Source of the DNA: Pseudomonadota bacterium
GTDB taxonomy: Bacteria > Myxococcota > Myxococcia > Myxococcales > Myxococcaceae
Direction of reading: 5' to 3'
DNA: 64,000 bases
Assembly: GCA_023423535.1 (NCBI GenBank)
Contig: JAFAFL010000002.1
Location: 1-64,000, forward strand
The position numbers and the translations under genes were made by a program. The notes under the pieces are model-generated. The model was not told the origin of the DNA. It ran no database searches and saw only the letters and a list, made by a program, of their open reading frames with translations. Shown here one piece after another: positions 32,243 to 40,483 of the stretch (positions within the stretch are counted from its first letter, which is position 1; every line of letters begins with the position of its first letter).

Positions 32243-33229
32243 CTACATCCGCCCCATGGCGACCGGTCGCGAGTCTTCCCTGCCATCGCTCGCGGGGATG
32301 ACGAGCCATGCGCCCGTCCCCTCCTCGGCCAGCGGAAGGACGCTCCCCGTGTTCGGGCACCGCACCGGGTGCGCATTCGGAGCCGACTGGAGGAAGTCCC
32401 AGGAGACCGGCCACGTGCCGCCCTGCTCCTTGACCGAGACCGCTTCCGCCAGCGCGATGAGCCCATCCAGCATCGCCTCGCCCTGCAGCACACGGGCATG
32501 AAACGGCGCCCACATGGTCTTCCACTCGCCGAAGACCTCGTGGTTGGCGGTGAGGACGTCGGCCAGCTCCACCATCTCGTGAAGCTCGTCGTACTTCTGC
32601 GCCGCTTCGCGCGGCGGGAGCGCCGCCGCATCGATCAACTGGCCGTACTGCTCGACGTAGCGCCGGTACGCGTAGCCGCCAAAGACCGCGCAACGGACGG
32701 CCTGCATGCTGGTGCGCTCGAACGGCGGAGGCAGGTCCTTGTCCCGACGCAGCAACGAACCGGCTTCTGGTGGAAGACGCGCCCGTGCTCGCTCCGACAC
32801 GCGGCTTCCGAAGAACCCCAACTGGAGGAAGAGGCGCTCCTTCTCGAGGATCCTTCCGAACGCCGGCCACTTCTTGCGCGCAACGCGAGCGGACTCCTCG
32901 AACATCCGTCGCTCTGCCGCAGAACCGCTCTCCACAGCCGCGGCGCACGGGCGAGCACCTGCGTCGATGAGCCCCGTCCCGATCATCGAACCGATGAGGC
33001 TTTGCCGCCCGAGGTCGCTCGCGCTCGCGATCGCATCGGCGCACGCGCCAAGCGCTACGCCGGTTCGCCCCTCGAGGCGCTCCTCCTGGATTCGCCAGGC
33101 GGCGAGCCGGAAGACCCGCGCCACCCAGATCGGGCTCACTTCCGGCTCTCCGTCCGAGAAGACCTCGAACACGGACATGCGAGGGCTCGCGGAGTCTGAG
33201 GCGCGGCTCGCACGGAGGACTTCCAGCAC
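32243..33229 (-). CDS. Hypothetical protein, N-terminus uncertain
   Basis: 328 residues from GTG 33229. I recognise no family. It is mostly helical and Ala/Arg/Glu-rich, without membrane segments. The C-terminal third is better ordered: GGYAYRRYVEQYGQLIDA, WKTMWAPFHARVLQGE and a closing region with CPNTGSVLPLAEEGTGAW. No catalytic motif stands out. Reading in the same frame continues upstream to 33532 with protein-like composition, but with no ATG, GTG or TTG, so the true protein may be longer or the gene may be damaged (see separate entry). It is convergent with hipA, 75 bp apart. Confidence 0.65.
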   Translation of the reverse strand: MLEVLRASRASDSASPRMSVFEVFSDGEPEVSPIWVARVFRLAAWRIQEERLEGRTGVALGACADAIASASDLGRQSLIGSMIGTGLIDAGARPCAAAVESGSAAERRMFEESARVARKKWPAFGRILEKERLFLQLGFFGSRVSERARARLPPEAGSLLRRDKDLPPPFERTSMQAVRCAVFGGYAYRRYVEQYGQLIDAAALPPREAAQKYDELHEMVELADVLTANHEVFGEWKTMWAPFHARVLQGEAMLDGLIALAEAVSVKEQGGTWPVSWDFLQSAPNAHPVRCPNTGSVLPLAEEGTGAWLVIPASDGREDSRPVAMGRM

Positions 33230-33532
33230 GTCCTCGCGATGGCGATGGTGGAGGTCGGACCAGGGAGGCGGCAGCTCCGAGAACGACGCCGCTCCTTCAT
33301 CGAAGCGTCGCAGCGCGGCCTCCTGCTCTTCGTCGAGAAACCCATCGGGCAGCCCCGCCGCACGCAGCCGAGCGATGGGCTCTCGCGCGTGAGACTCGAA
33401 GGATCCCGGCAGTCTCTGCCCTTCGCCGACGTGCGAGCGGGGAGCGAGGGCGGCTACGAACCATCCGCGCCGTTGCGCACGACCCGAAGGCCCTGCGCAA
33501 CCGGTCAGACCGGACGAAGCCGCGCTACGGCT
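33230..33532 (-). other. Open, coding-like extension upstream of the 33229 start without a start codon
   Basis: The frame of the hypothetical gene stays open for ~100 codons beyond its first GTG, up to a TGA at 33535-33533. Its translation looks real: acidic/hydrophobic helices such as DEEQEAALRRFDEGA, and an upstream lipobox-like GLTGC near 33500. No ATG, GTG or TTG occurs in it, only CTG. Possible readings are a CTG start, a mutated start codon, or a frameshift near 33500. The first codons overlap the end of the DUF1801 gene by ~8 bp. Confidence 0.5.
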
Positions 33533-34262
33533 TCATCCCCTTCGAGGGATCGCCCTTCTCGCGGTTCAGCTTCACCGCCGCGCGGACCAGCGCGTCGATC
33601 TTCGCCACCGGCACGTGCTGCGGCTCGGTGATCTTCACGTGGCGCATCCGCGAGCCGCTGCCCTTCAGCACGCCGTCCGGATCGGGCAGCTCGGCGCCGC
33701 GCCAGAAGCCGAGGCTCACGTAGCGGGGGAACGCCTTCATCCAGGCGAACGGTCCGTTGCACTCGAAGACCGGCTGGCCCCACTTGATGCTGACCTCGGT
33801 CTCCGGGCACGCGGTCATCACCACCTGCCGCAGCTCCGCGAGCACCGCCTTGTGCGGCACCGGCGCGCTGGCGATGTAGTCGTCCACCGTCGCGCCCGAC
33901 AGCCTCGCGCTCACGCGGCGAGGCGGCTTCCCCGACCGCGCCATGGCTGCCGGCGTTCCCGCGTGCGTGTCGTGCGGACCGGGCAGCGTGGACGCATCAC
34001 CGGCCGCGTAACCGGTGGCCTTCTTCGCGGTCCGCTTCGTCGTGACCGGCGCGCTCACCGTCTTCTTCGCGCCTGCGCCGACACGCTTCGGCGAAGCGGC
34101 GCCCTTCTTCGCCGGCGCCTTCGCGGGAGACTCCTTCTTCTTCGCGCCCACCTTCTTCGCGACGCCCTTCACCTTCTGCGCCGCGCGGGCCACGGCCTTC
34201 TTCGCCGCGGCCTTCACGCCACCCGACTTCTTCGCCGCGCCCTTCTTCGCCTTCTGCGCCAT
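33525..34262 (-). CDS. DUF1801-domain protein with histone H1-like N-terminal tail
   Basis: 245 residues. The first ~85 are Lys/Ala-rich with repeated AKK and KKA units, like the C-terminal tail of histone H1 and bacterial H1-like proteins, which bind DNA non-specifically. The rest is a DUF1801 (YdhG-like) domain: VDDYIASAP near its start, VSIKWGQPVFECNGPFAWMK, and a closing LVRAAVKLNREK. The function of DUF1801 is not established. The fusion suggests chromatin or nucleoid association. It lies 8 bp downstream of the cystathionine gamma-synthase gene, so they are probably co-transcribed, although no metabolic link is evident. Confidence 0.8.
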   Translation of the reverse strand: MAQKAKKGAAKKSGGVKAAAKKAVARAAQKVKGVAKKVGAKKKESPAKAPAKKGAASPKRVGAGAKKTVSAPVTTKRTAKKATGYAAGDASTLPGPHDTHAGTPAAMARSGKPPRRVSARLSGATVDDYIASAPVPHKAVLAELRQVVMTACPETEVSIKWGQPVFECNGPFAWMKAFPRYVSLGFWRGAELPDPDGVLKGSGSRMRHVKITEPQHVPVAKIDALVRAAVKLNREKGDPSKGMKP

Positions 34263-34270
34263 GGCCCCTC

Positions 34271-35413
34271 CTATGCCGCGTCGAACGCGCGGGTGAGATC
34301 GTCGATCAGATCCTGGACGTCCTCGATGCCCACCGACAGCCGGATGAGGCCATCGTTGATGCCGAGCACGTCGCGCGTCTCCTTCGGCACCGAGGCGTGG
34401 GTCATGATCGCCGGGTGCTCGATGAGCGACTCCACGCCGCCGAGCGACTCGGCGCACGCGAACACCTTCGTCGTCTCGAGGAAGCGGCGCGCCGGCTCGA
34501 GGCCGCCCTTGATCACGAAGGAGATCATCCCGCCGAAGCCCTTCATCTGCTTCCGCGCCAGCTCGTGCTGCGGGTGCGAAGAGAGGCCCGGGTAGATGAC
34601 CTTCTCCACCTTCGCGTGCTTCTCCAGCCACTCGGCGATCTTCTGCGCGTTCTCCGCGTGGCGCTGCATGCGCACGTGCAGCGTCTTCACGCCGCGCAGC
34701 ACGAGGAACGAGTCGAACGCGCCGGACACGCCGCCCACCGCGTTCTGGTGGAACGCCATCCGCTCCGCGAGCGCGCTGTCGTTCGTGCAGACGAAGCCGC
34801 CCACGCAGTCGGAGTGACCGTTGAGGTACTTCGTCGTGGAGTGCGTGACGATGTCGATCCCCAGATCCAGCGGGCGCTGGAAGTACGGGGTCATGAAGGT
34901 GTTGTCGCAGATCGTCTTGATCCCGCGCGCCTTGCCGATCTCCGCGATCTTCGCGAGGTCGACGAGCTTGAGCATCGGGTTCGTCGGCGTCTCGACCCAG
35001 ATGAACTTCGTCTTGTCGGTGATCGCCTTCTCCACGTTGCGCGGGTCGGTCATGTCCACCCAGGAGAACGTCAGCCCCGAGCGGCGGAAGACCTTGTCGA
35101 AGATGCGGAAGGTGCCGCCGTACACGTCGTCGGAGACCACCACGTGATCGCCCGCCTCGAGCAGGTGCATGAGCATGTCGCTCGCGGCGAGGCCGGAGGC
35201 GAACGCGAACCCGTGCTTCGCGCCCTCGAGCGCGGCGAGACAATCCTGCAGCGCGTTGCGGGTGGGGTTGTGGGTGCGGCTGTACTCGAAGCCCTTGTGC
35301 TTGCCGGGGCCGGCCTGCACGTAGGTCGAGGTCAGATACACCGGGGTCATGATCGCGCCGGTCGTGGGATCCGGCTCCTGTCCTGCGTGGATGGCGAGCG
35401 TGTCGAAGCGCAT
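34271..35413 (-). CDS. Cystathionine gamma-synthase / gamma-lyase family PLP enzyme
   Basis: 380 residues, normal for the Cys/Met-metabolism PLP family. YSRTHNPTRNALQ binds the PLP phosphate in the neighbouring subunit. FASGLAASDMLMHLL, the ETPTNPMLKLVD loop and the PLP lysine K195 in HSTTKYLNGHSD are all present. It either makes cystathionine from an O-acyl-homoserine or splits cystathionine to cysteine. With cystathionine beta-synthase encoded ~22 kb away, a lyase (reverse transsulfuration) role is favoured, but sequence alone does not settle it. ATG 35413 matches the conserved start MRFDTLAIHAG. Confidence 0.9.
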   Translation of the reverse strand: MRFDTLAIHAGQEPDPTTGAIMTPVYLTSTYVQAGPGKHKGFEYSRTHNPTRNALQDCLAALEGAKHGFAFASGLAASDMLMHLLEAGDHVVVSDDVYGGTFRIFDKVFRRSGLTFSWVDMTDPRNVEKAITDKTKFIWVETPTNPMLKLVDLAKIAEIGKARGIKTICDNTFMTPYFQRPLDLGIDIVTHSTTKYLNGHSDCVGGFVCTNDSALAERMAFHQNAVGGVSGAFDSFLVLRGVKTLHVRMQRHAENAQKIAEWLEKHAKVEKVIYPGLSSHPQHELARKQMKGFGGMISFVIKGGLEPARRFLETTKVFACAESLGGVESLIEHPAIMTHASVPKETRDVLGINDGLIRLSVGIEDVQDLIDDLTRAFDAA

Positions 35414-35455
35414 GTCGGCGCGGACCCTACGAAGAACGGCGCGCAACCGCTACCG

Positions 35456-36109
35456 TCACGAGCGCAGCACCCGCGCCACCTTGCGCAGGTCCTCGATGAA
35501 GCGCTCCGTCTCCGCACGCCGCGACTCGTCGTCCGGCGCGCGCAGGATCGCCGAAGGGTGGATCGTCCCCATCACGCACGGCGCCAGCGGAGAGTCGCGG
35601 ATCCAATCGCCGCGCTGCTTCGTCACCCGGAACCCTTTGCCCAGCAGCGCCTGACCCGCCGTCGCGCCGAGGCAGACGATCGCGTCCGGCCTCAGCACCG
35701 AGATCTCCGCGTCCAGCCAAGGCCGGCAGGCCTTGATCTCCTTCTGGTTCGGCTTCGCGTGGATGCGCCGCTTGCCGGTCTCCGCGGGCTCCCACTTGAA
35801 GTGCTTCACCACGTTCGTCACGTACACCAGCGTTCGATCGATGCCGGCCTCCACGAGGCACTTGTCGAACAGCGCGCCCGCCGGCCCGACGAAGGGCCTT
35901 CCCGCGAGGTCCTCCTTGTCGCCCGGTTGTTCGCCGACGAAGACGACCCGCGCCTTCGCCTCTCCTTCGCCGAAGACCGTCTGCGTGCCGCGCTCCCAGA
36001 GGTCACACGCCTTGCAGTCAGCGGCCGCGTCCCGGAGCTTCGGCAAGGTGGGCTTCGGAGGGACCAACGGCGCCGCGGTCCCGTCGCCGTTCCTGGGAGT
36101 GGAGGCCAC
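35456..36109 (-). CDS. udgX: UdgX-type uracil-DNA glycosylase (covalent uracil-DNA binder)
   Basis: 217 residues, family-4-like UDG. Motif A is GEQPGDKEDL (59-68) and is followed by GRPFVGPAG. Fe-S cysteines are C32, C35, C128 and probably C146. The active-site motif HPSAILR is at 184-190. The diagnostic UdgX R-loop KRRIH is present at 113-117, with H117 equivalent to the histidine (H109 in M. smegmatis UdgX) that becomes covalently attached to the abasic sugar. That makes UdgX a suicide enzyme rather than an ordinary glycosylase. Start is GTG 36109. No DNA-repair neighbours are present. Recognition rests on the R-loop motif. Confidence 0.88.
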   Translation of the reverse strand: MASTPRNGDGTAAPLVPPKPTLPKLRDAAADCKACDLWERGTQTVFGEGEAKARVVFVGEQPGDKEDLAGRPFVGPAGALFDKCLVEAGIDRTLVYVTNVVKHFKWEPAETGKRRIHAKPNQKEIKACRPWLDAEISVLRPDAIVCLGATAGQALLGKGFRVTKQRGDWIRDSPLAPCVMGTIHPSAILRAPDDESRRAETERFIEDLRKVARVLRS

Positions 36110-36208
36110 GAACGAGAGCCAAGCGCCAACCTCGGGCCAGTGCCAGCGACCCGCGGGCGGTGAGTCCTCCAGCAGTCGATAGGGACATGGGCTACGGCTG
36201 AGGCCGCC

Positions 36209-36445
36209 CTACCTCGCCGCGACGATCACCGCGCCGGCCAGCTCGCCATCCAGCGCGAACTCGGCGAAGCCCATCTTGAACACGATGGCGGGCCACTTCC
36301 GCGTGACCTTCACCGGCGCGCCCGGCACGAGGCCCAGCGCGAGCAGTCGCCGCAGCCGCTCGGCGCTGCCGGGCTCTAGCCGCACGACCTCACAGCCCTG
36401 ACCTTCGGCGATCTTCGTCAGCGGCACCTCAAGCCTGCTCTGCAT
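36209..36445 (-). CDS. feoA: FeoA ferrous-iron transport accessory protein
   Basis: 78 residues, a single SH3-like FeoA domain: VRLEPGSAERLRRLLALGLVPG followed by VKVTRKWPAIVFKMGFAEFALD. FeoA is thought to modulate FeoB GTPase or transport activity on the cytoplasmic side. It is the last gene of a three-gene feoB / zinc-ribbon / feoA operon and overlaps the zinc-ribbon gene by 17 bp. In most bacteria feoA precedes feoB, so the order is reversed here. Confidence 0.88.
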   Translation of the reverse strand: MQSRLEVPLTKIAEGQGCEVVRLEPGSAERLRRLLALGLVPGAPVKVTRKWPAIVFKMGFAEFALDGELAGAVIVAAR

Positions 36446-36623
36446 GTTTCCTCCCGAAAAGCGTGCGCAGCCTGCGAACGAACGCCGGCTCCTCCGGCGT
36501 CTCCCAACCGCAGTGCGGACAGCGCACGTTGCCGCACGCGCCCGCCTTCATCGGACACGAGGCACAGGCAGCCGGCGCGGTGTCCCTCGCGAAGGCGCGG
36601 CCGCAGTAGCCACAGGTGGTCAT
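36429..36623 (-). CDS. Small Cys-rich zinc-ribbon protein between feoB and feoA
   Basis: 64 residues with eight cysteines in four pairs or near-pairs: CGYC, CASC, CGNVRC and CPHCGW. The tail is basic. It overlaps feoB by ATGA at its start and feoA by 17 bp at its end, so it is certainly part of the Feo operon. Its position recalls FeoC or other small Feo accessory proteins, but it lacks the winged-helix of FeoC. Binding of iron, zinc or an Fe-S cluster is plausible from the cysteines alone. Confidence 0.8.
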   Translation of the reverse strand: MTTCGYCGRAFARDTAPAACASCPMKAGACGNVRCPHCGWETPEEPAFVRRLRTLFGRKHAEQA

Positions 36624-38680
36624 GACATCATCCCCACCAGCTCGAGCCCCTGCCGCACGAGGAACCCGACGCCGAACGCGGTGGCGATCACCACCGCCGC
36701 GATGGCCGCCGTCGTCTTCGCGCCGCGCTCGCGGGCCATCACCAGCACCTGCGCCACGCACGGCATGAACAGCGTCAGCGCCACGGAGGCGACGAGCACC
36801 TGGCCGGTGGTCAGCGCGCCGCCCTCGGAGAGGTCGTAGAGCCCGGCTGCGCCGAAGTCGCGCCGGAAGAAGCCGTAGAGGAAGATCTCGCTCGTCGAGT
36901 CCGGCAGGCCCAGCGCGCGCACCACCGGCACCAGCGACGAGGTCAGCCAGCCGAACACGCCCGTCAGTCGCCCCGCCCAGATGAGCAGCGAGGCCACGAC
37001 GAAGAGCGGGAGGATCTCCATGAAGTACCACTTCATGCGCGAGAGGGTCTTCACCAGCACGGCGCCCGGACGCGGCAGGCGCATCGGCGGGAGCTCCATG
37101 TAGAAGGACGGCGCGGTCCCCGGCACCGCCTTCGACGCGATGCGCCCGGCGAGGAGGAAGATCAGCGCGATCATCCCCGCCCACACGAGGAACGCCCACG
37201 ACATCGCCCCGCCCATCGCACCGCCGCCGCGGCCCGCGAGGATCGCCGCCATCACGCCGTACTGCGCGGAACAGGGCACCGCCAGCGCGAGGAGGAAGGT
37301 GGTGATGACGCGCTCGCGCTTCGTCTCCTGCACCCGCGTCACCAGCGTGGCCATGGTGTCGCAGGCAAACCCGAGCACCACCGGGATGACCGCGCGCCCG
37401 TTGAGGCCGATGCGCTTGAACACGCGGTCCACGAGCATCGCCAGCCGCGGGAAGTAGCCGCTGTCCTCGAGCACCGAGAAGAAGAGGAAGAACAGCGAGA
37501 CGATGGGCAGCACGATCGCCACCGCGTAGGTGATGCCGAGCGTGACCACGCCGTAGTCGCCGCCGAACAGCTCGCGCGTCCAGTACATCCAGCCGCTCTC
37601 GCCCGGCAGCAGCGCGAGCAGCTTCGCGTCCACCCACGGGTTGAGGTGCGCGCCGAAGAGGTCGTTCTCGATCACGTCCACCAGCGTCCCGGCGCCGAAC
37701 ACGCCGACGAACTGGTAGAGCCCGAAGTAGAGGACGAGCAGCAGCGCGGGGATCCCCGTCCACGGATTCACCAGCAGCGTGCCCAGCCGGTCGGCCCAGC
37801 CGCTCGCCTTCGACGCGTCCCTGCGCACCGCGCCGAGCACGATCGCGCGCGCCACCTGGTGGTCGTGCCTCGCCACGGTGAAGGCCGGATCCTCGCCGCT
37901 CTCGCACAGGGCCGAACGGGCGCTCTGAGCACGGCGCGCGGCCGCGGTGGGCACCAGCGCCTCGAGCGACGTGTCCCCCTCGAGCAGCAGCGACGCGGTC
38001 TCACGCGCGATCGACGGACCGTGTTCGCCGAGCTCGCGGCTGACGCTCTGCACGGCCGCCTCCCACGCGCGGCCACCTCGGGCGTGGGGATGAAGCGGCT
38101 CGTCGGGATCGGGCGGCGACTGCAGCGCGTCGCCGATCGCGCGGCGCACCTCGTCGATGCCCTTCCCCTCCACCGCCACCGCCTCGACCACCGGAATGCC
38201 GAGCGCCTCGCGCAGCGCCTCGAGATCGACGGTGAGGCCGTGCCGCTTCGCCTCGTCCATCATGTTCACCACGAGCAGCAGCGGACGTCCCAGTGCGCGC
38301 AGTCGCAACGTGAGGGGCAGCATCCGCTCCAGCGCCTTCGCATCGACCACGTGGACGATCACGTCGGGCTTCTCGAAGAGGAGGATGCGCTGCGTGAGCC
38401 GCTCCTCTTCGGTGACCGGCAGCAGGCTGTACATGCCCGGCGTGTCGATGACCTCGATGCCCAGCGCGGCGCCGGCCTCGTTGCCGGAGAGCTTTCCGCG
38501 CGAGACGTCCACCGTGGTGCCCGGGTAGTTCGACACCACCACGTAGGTGCCGGTCAGCGCGTTGAAGAGCGCGCTCTTGCCCACGTTCGGCGCCCCCACC
38601 AGCACCACGCGCGGCTGCGCCGGAGGCACCGGACGAGGGGCCTGCGTCACTTCGGGTCGGACGCTCACTGCCTGTTGCAC
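36620..38680 (-). CDS. feoB: FeoB ferrous iron transporter
   Basis: 686 residues from GTG 38680 (GTG 38668 also possible). The N-terminal G-protein domain has G1 VGAPNVGKS (residues 28-36), the Switch I SNYPGTTVD, G3 DTPGMYSL and G4 VNMMDEAKR. The first nucleotide motif starts ~28 residues in, after a Pro-rich lead. A polytopic membrane domain with two gate motifs follows (VLGFACDTMATLVTR and LFMPCVAQVLVMARE, with the conserved Cys residues). It imports Fe2+ across the inner membrane. A candidate Fur box lies 56 bp upstream. Confidence 0.93.
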   Translation of the reverse strand: MQQAVSVRPEVTQAPRPVPPAQPRVVLVGAPNVGKSALFNALTGTYVVVSNYPGTTVDVSRGKLSGNEAGAALGIEVIDTPGMYSLLPVTEEERLTQRILLFEKPDVIVHVVDAKALERMLPLTLRLRALGRPLLLVVNMMDEAKRHGLTVDLEALREALGIPVVEAVAVEGKGIDEVRRAIGDALQSPPDPDEPLHPHARGGRAWEAAVQSVSRELGEHGPSIARETASLLLEGDTSLEALVPTAAARRAQSARSALCESGEDPAFTVARHDHQVARAIVLGAVRRDASKASGWADRLGTLLVNPWTGIPALLLVLYFGLYQFVGVFGAGTLVDVIENDLFGAHLNPWVDAKLLALLPGESGWMYWTRELFGGDYGVVTLGITYAVAIVLPIVSLFFLFFSVLEDSGYFPRLAMLVDRVFKRIGLNGRAVIPVVLGFACDTMATLVTRVQETKRERVITTFLLALAVPCSAQYGVMAAILAGRGGGAMGGAMSWAFLVWAGMIALIFLLAGRIASKAVPGTAPSFYMELPPMRLPRPGAVLVKTLSRMKWYFMEILPLFVVASLLIWAGRLTGVFGWLTSSLVPVVRALGLPDSTSEIFLYGFFRRDFGAAGLYDLSEGGALTTGQVLVASVALTLFMPCVAQVLVMARERGAKTTAAIAAVVIATAFGVGFLVRQGLELVGMMS

Positions 38681-38735
38681 GGGGACCTGCCTTCCATCGG
38701 GGGCTCGTTGCGGCCGAGAACCACCCGGCCGATTT

Positions 38736-38750
38736 TGCGAGTCATTCTCA
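38736..38750 (-). promoter_or_regulatory. Candidate Fur box upstream of feoB
   Basis: The minus-strand sequence TGAGAATGACTCGCA matches the 7-1-7 Fur pattern TGATAAT-G-ATTATCA at 11 of 15 positions, best in the left half. It lies 56 bp before the feoB start codon in the divergent feoB / RlmK-like intergenic region. Confidence 0.35.
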
Positions 38751-38911
38751 GCGCACCGCCCTGCTGAGCATTTGCCGTGCCCGTGGCTCGACTCCTCGTG
38801 ACGGTCCCGCTGCCCCGCCCGCTGTGGCTCGTGGAGGCGCAGCCTTTGCGCGGCGCAGGCGAACGGCCACGCAGGACGTGCGTGTCCTTTGGCGTTATGG
38901 AGGGCCCGCCC

Positions 38912-39877
38912 ATGCCTGACCCGTCTGCTCTCGAAAACCGCCTGCGCAAGAACGTGAAGCACCTGCGCAGGTGGGCGAAGGCCGAGGACCTCACCGCCTG
39001 GCGCGTCTACGACCGCGACATCCCCGAGTGGCCCTTCGCCATCGACTGGTACGACGGCCGGGTGCAGCTCGCGCAGTTCCCCAGCCGCCGCGCGCTGAAG
39101 ACCGGCGAGGCGGAGAGGCTGCTCGAGGACGCGAAGCGCGCGACGATCAATGCGCTGGAGCTCGCGCCGGACCGGCTGTTCGTGAAGACGCGGCGGCCGA
39201 AGGTCTGGGGCAAGGAGCAGTACGAGTCCTTCGGTCAGCCGGATCCCTTCGTCGTCCGCGAGCACGGGCTGCTCTTCGAGGTCGATCTCGCCGGGCACCT
39301 CGACACCGGGCTCTTTCTCGATCACCGCGTCACCCGCGCGCGCGTTCGGAGCGAGGCGAAGGGCCGGCACTTCCTCAACCTCTTCGCCTACACCGGCGCG
39401 TTCACCGTCCATGCGGCGGCGGGCGGCGCGGCGAGCACCACCAGCGTCGATCTCTCGAACACGTACCTCGACTGGGCGGAGCGGAACCTCGATCTCAATG
39501 GACTCGGAGGTCCGCAGCACACGCTGGTGCGCGCGGACGTGCTCGAGTGGCTGGAGGAGGCGTCCGAACGCGTGAAGGCGGGGCTGCTCGAGCCGTGGGA
39601 TCTGGTGGTGCTCGACCCGCCGTCGTTCTCCACCTCCAAGCGCATGAAGGGCAGCTTCGACGTGCAGCGCGACCAGGTTCGGCTGTTGCGACAGACCGCA
39701 GCGCTGCTCGCGGAGGGCGGCGTCCTCTACTTCTCGAACAACTACCAGGGCTTCGAGCTCAAGGCGGATCAGCTCCGCGACCTGCACTTCGAAGAGCTCA
39801 CCCCGAAGAGCCTGCCGCCGGACTTCCACCGCACCGACATCCACCGCTGCTGGCGGGTCACCCGGGACGCGCGATGA
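38912..39877 (+). CDS. RlmK-like class I SAM methyltransferase (rRNA methyltransferase)
   Basis: 321 residues. It corresponds to the C-terminal (RlmK) half of the RlmL/RlmK fusion: NRLRKNVKHLRRWA and YDRDIPEWPFAID at the start, then VDLAGHLDTGLFLDHR, the SAM-binding FLNLFAYTGAFTVHAA, and the catalytic-region VLDPPSFSTSKRMKG. RlmK makes m7G2069 in 23S rRNA; here it is stand-alone rather than fused. ATG 38912 is preferred over ATG 38897 because GGAGGG lies 8 nt upstream. It overlaps the next gene by ATGA. The exact target base is inference. Confidence 0.82.
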   Translation: MPDPSALENRLRKNVKHLRRWAKAEDLTAWRVYDRDIPEWPFAIDWYDGRVQLAQFPSRRALKTGEAERLLEDAKRATINALELAPDRLFVKTRRPKVWGKEQYESFGQPDPFVVREHGLLFEVDLAGHLDTGLFLDHRVTRARVRSEAKGRHFLNLFAYTGAFTVHAAAGGAASTTSVDLSNTYLDWAERNLDLNGLGGPQHTLVRADVLEWLEEASERVKAGLLEPWDLVVLDPPSFSTSKRMKGSFDVQRDQVRLLRQTAALLAEGGVLYFSNNYQGFELKADQLRDLHFEELTPKSLPPDFHRTDIHRCWRVTRDAR

Positions 39878-40479
39878 GCCTGGCCGTTGCGGCGCTCGCT
39901 CAGCGGATCAGCGAGGCCCTCGGCTCGCTGCGGTCACTGGGCGAGCAACGTCCTTTGATCGTCGCGATCGATGGGCGGAGCGGCACCGGCAAATCCACGC
40001 TCGCGGCGGCGGTCGCCGAGCAGTTGAACGCGCGCGCGTTGACGGCGCAGGTGATCGACGGCGACGACTTCTACGCGGGCGGCGTGACCGTGCGTCCGGA
40101 GCCGCCGGAGGTGCTCGCGGGGCTGTGCATCGACTGGCGGCGGCAGCGCGAGGTGCTCCAGACACTCCGTGCAGGTGAGCGCGCGCAGTGGCACCCGTTC
40201 GATTGGGACGCGTTCGATGGCTCGCTCTCGCCGGAGCTGCACAGCTGCGAGCCCTGCGACGCCGTGCTGCTCGAAGGCGTGTACAGCGCGCGGGCAGAGC
40301 TGGCGGACCTGCTCGACCTGCGGGTGCTGCTGACCGTTCCGGACGAGGTGCGGCTGTCACGCCTGCTCGCGCGAGAGGGCGAGCTGGGCCCGTGGGAGCG
40401 GCAGTGGCACGCCGCGGAGGCGTGCTACCTCGACGAGACGTCCGCGCGCGCCTTCGACCTGATCATCACCGACGCTTGA
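39874..40479 (+). CDS. Uridine-kinase-like P-loop kinase
   Basis: 201 residues. Walker A is AIDGRSGTGKSTLA (residues 31-44), followed by the phosphoryl-acceptor region VIDGDDFYAG and the LID-containing CDAVLLEGVYSAR. The layout is that of uridine kinase/phosphoribulokinase-like proteins, but no clear uracil-ring-binding signature is visible. The substrate could be uridine or another nucleoside or alcohol. It is translationally coupled to the RlmK-like gene and convergent with the DUF4242 gene, with only 4 bp between stops. Confidence 0.78.
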   Translation: MSLAVAALAQRISEALGSLRSLGEQRPLIVAIDGRSGTGKSTLAAAVAEQLNARALTAQVIDGDDFYAGGVTVRPEPPEVLAGLCIDWRRQREVLQTLRAGERAQWHPFDWDAFDGSLSPELHSCEPCDAVLLEGVYSARAELADLLDLRVLLTVPDEVRLSRLLAREGELGPWERQWHAAEACYLDETSARAFDLIITDA

Positions 40480-40483
40480 GGCC

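Noticed and set aside
38681..39844. Long N-terminal extension of FeoB
   Set aside because: It covers the RlmK-like gene on the other strand, and its composition is not protein-like. GTG 38680 with an upstream AAGG is adequate.
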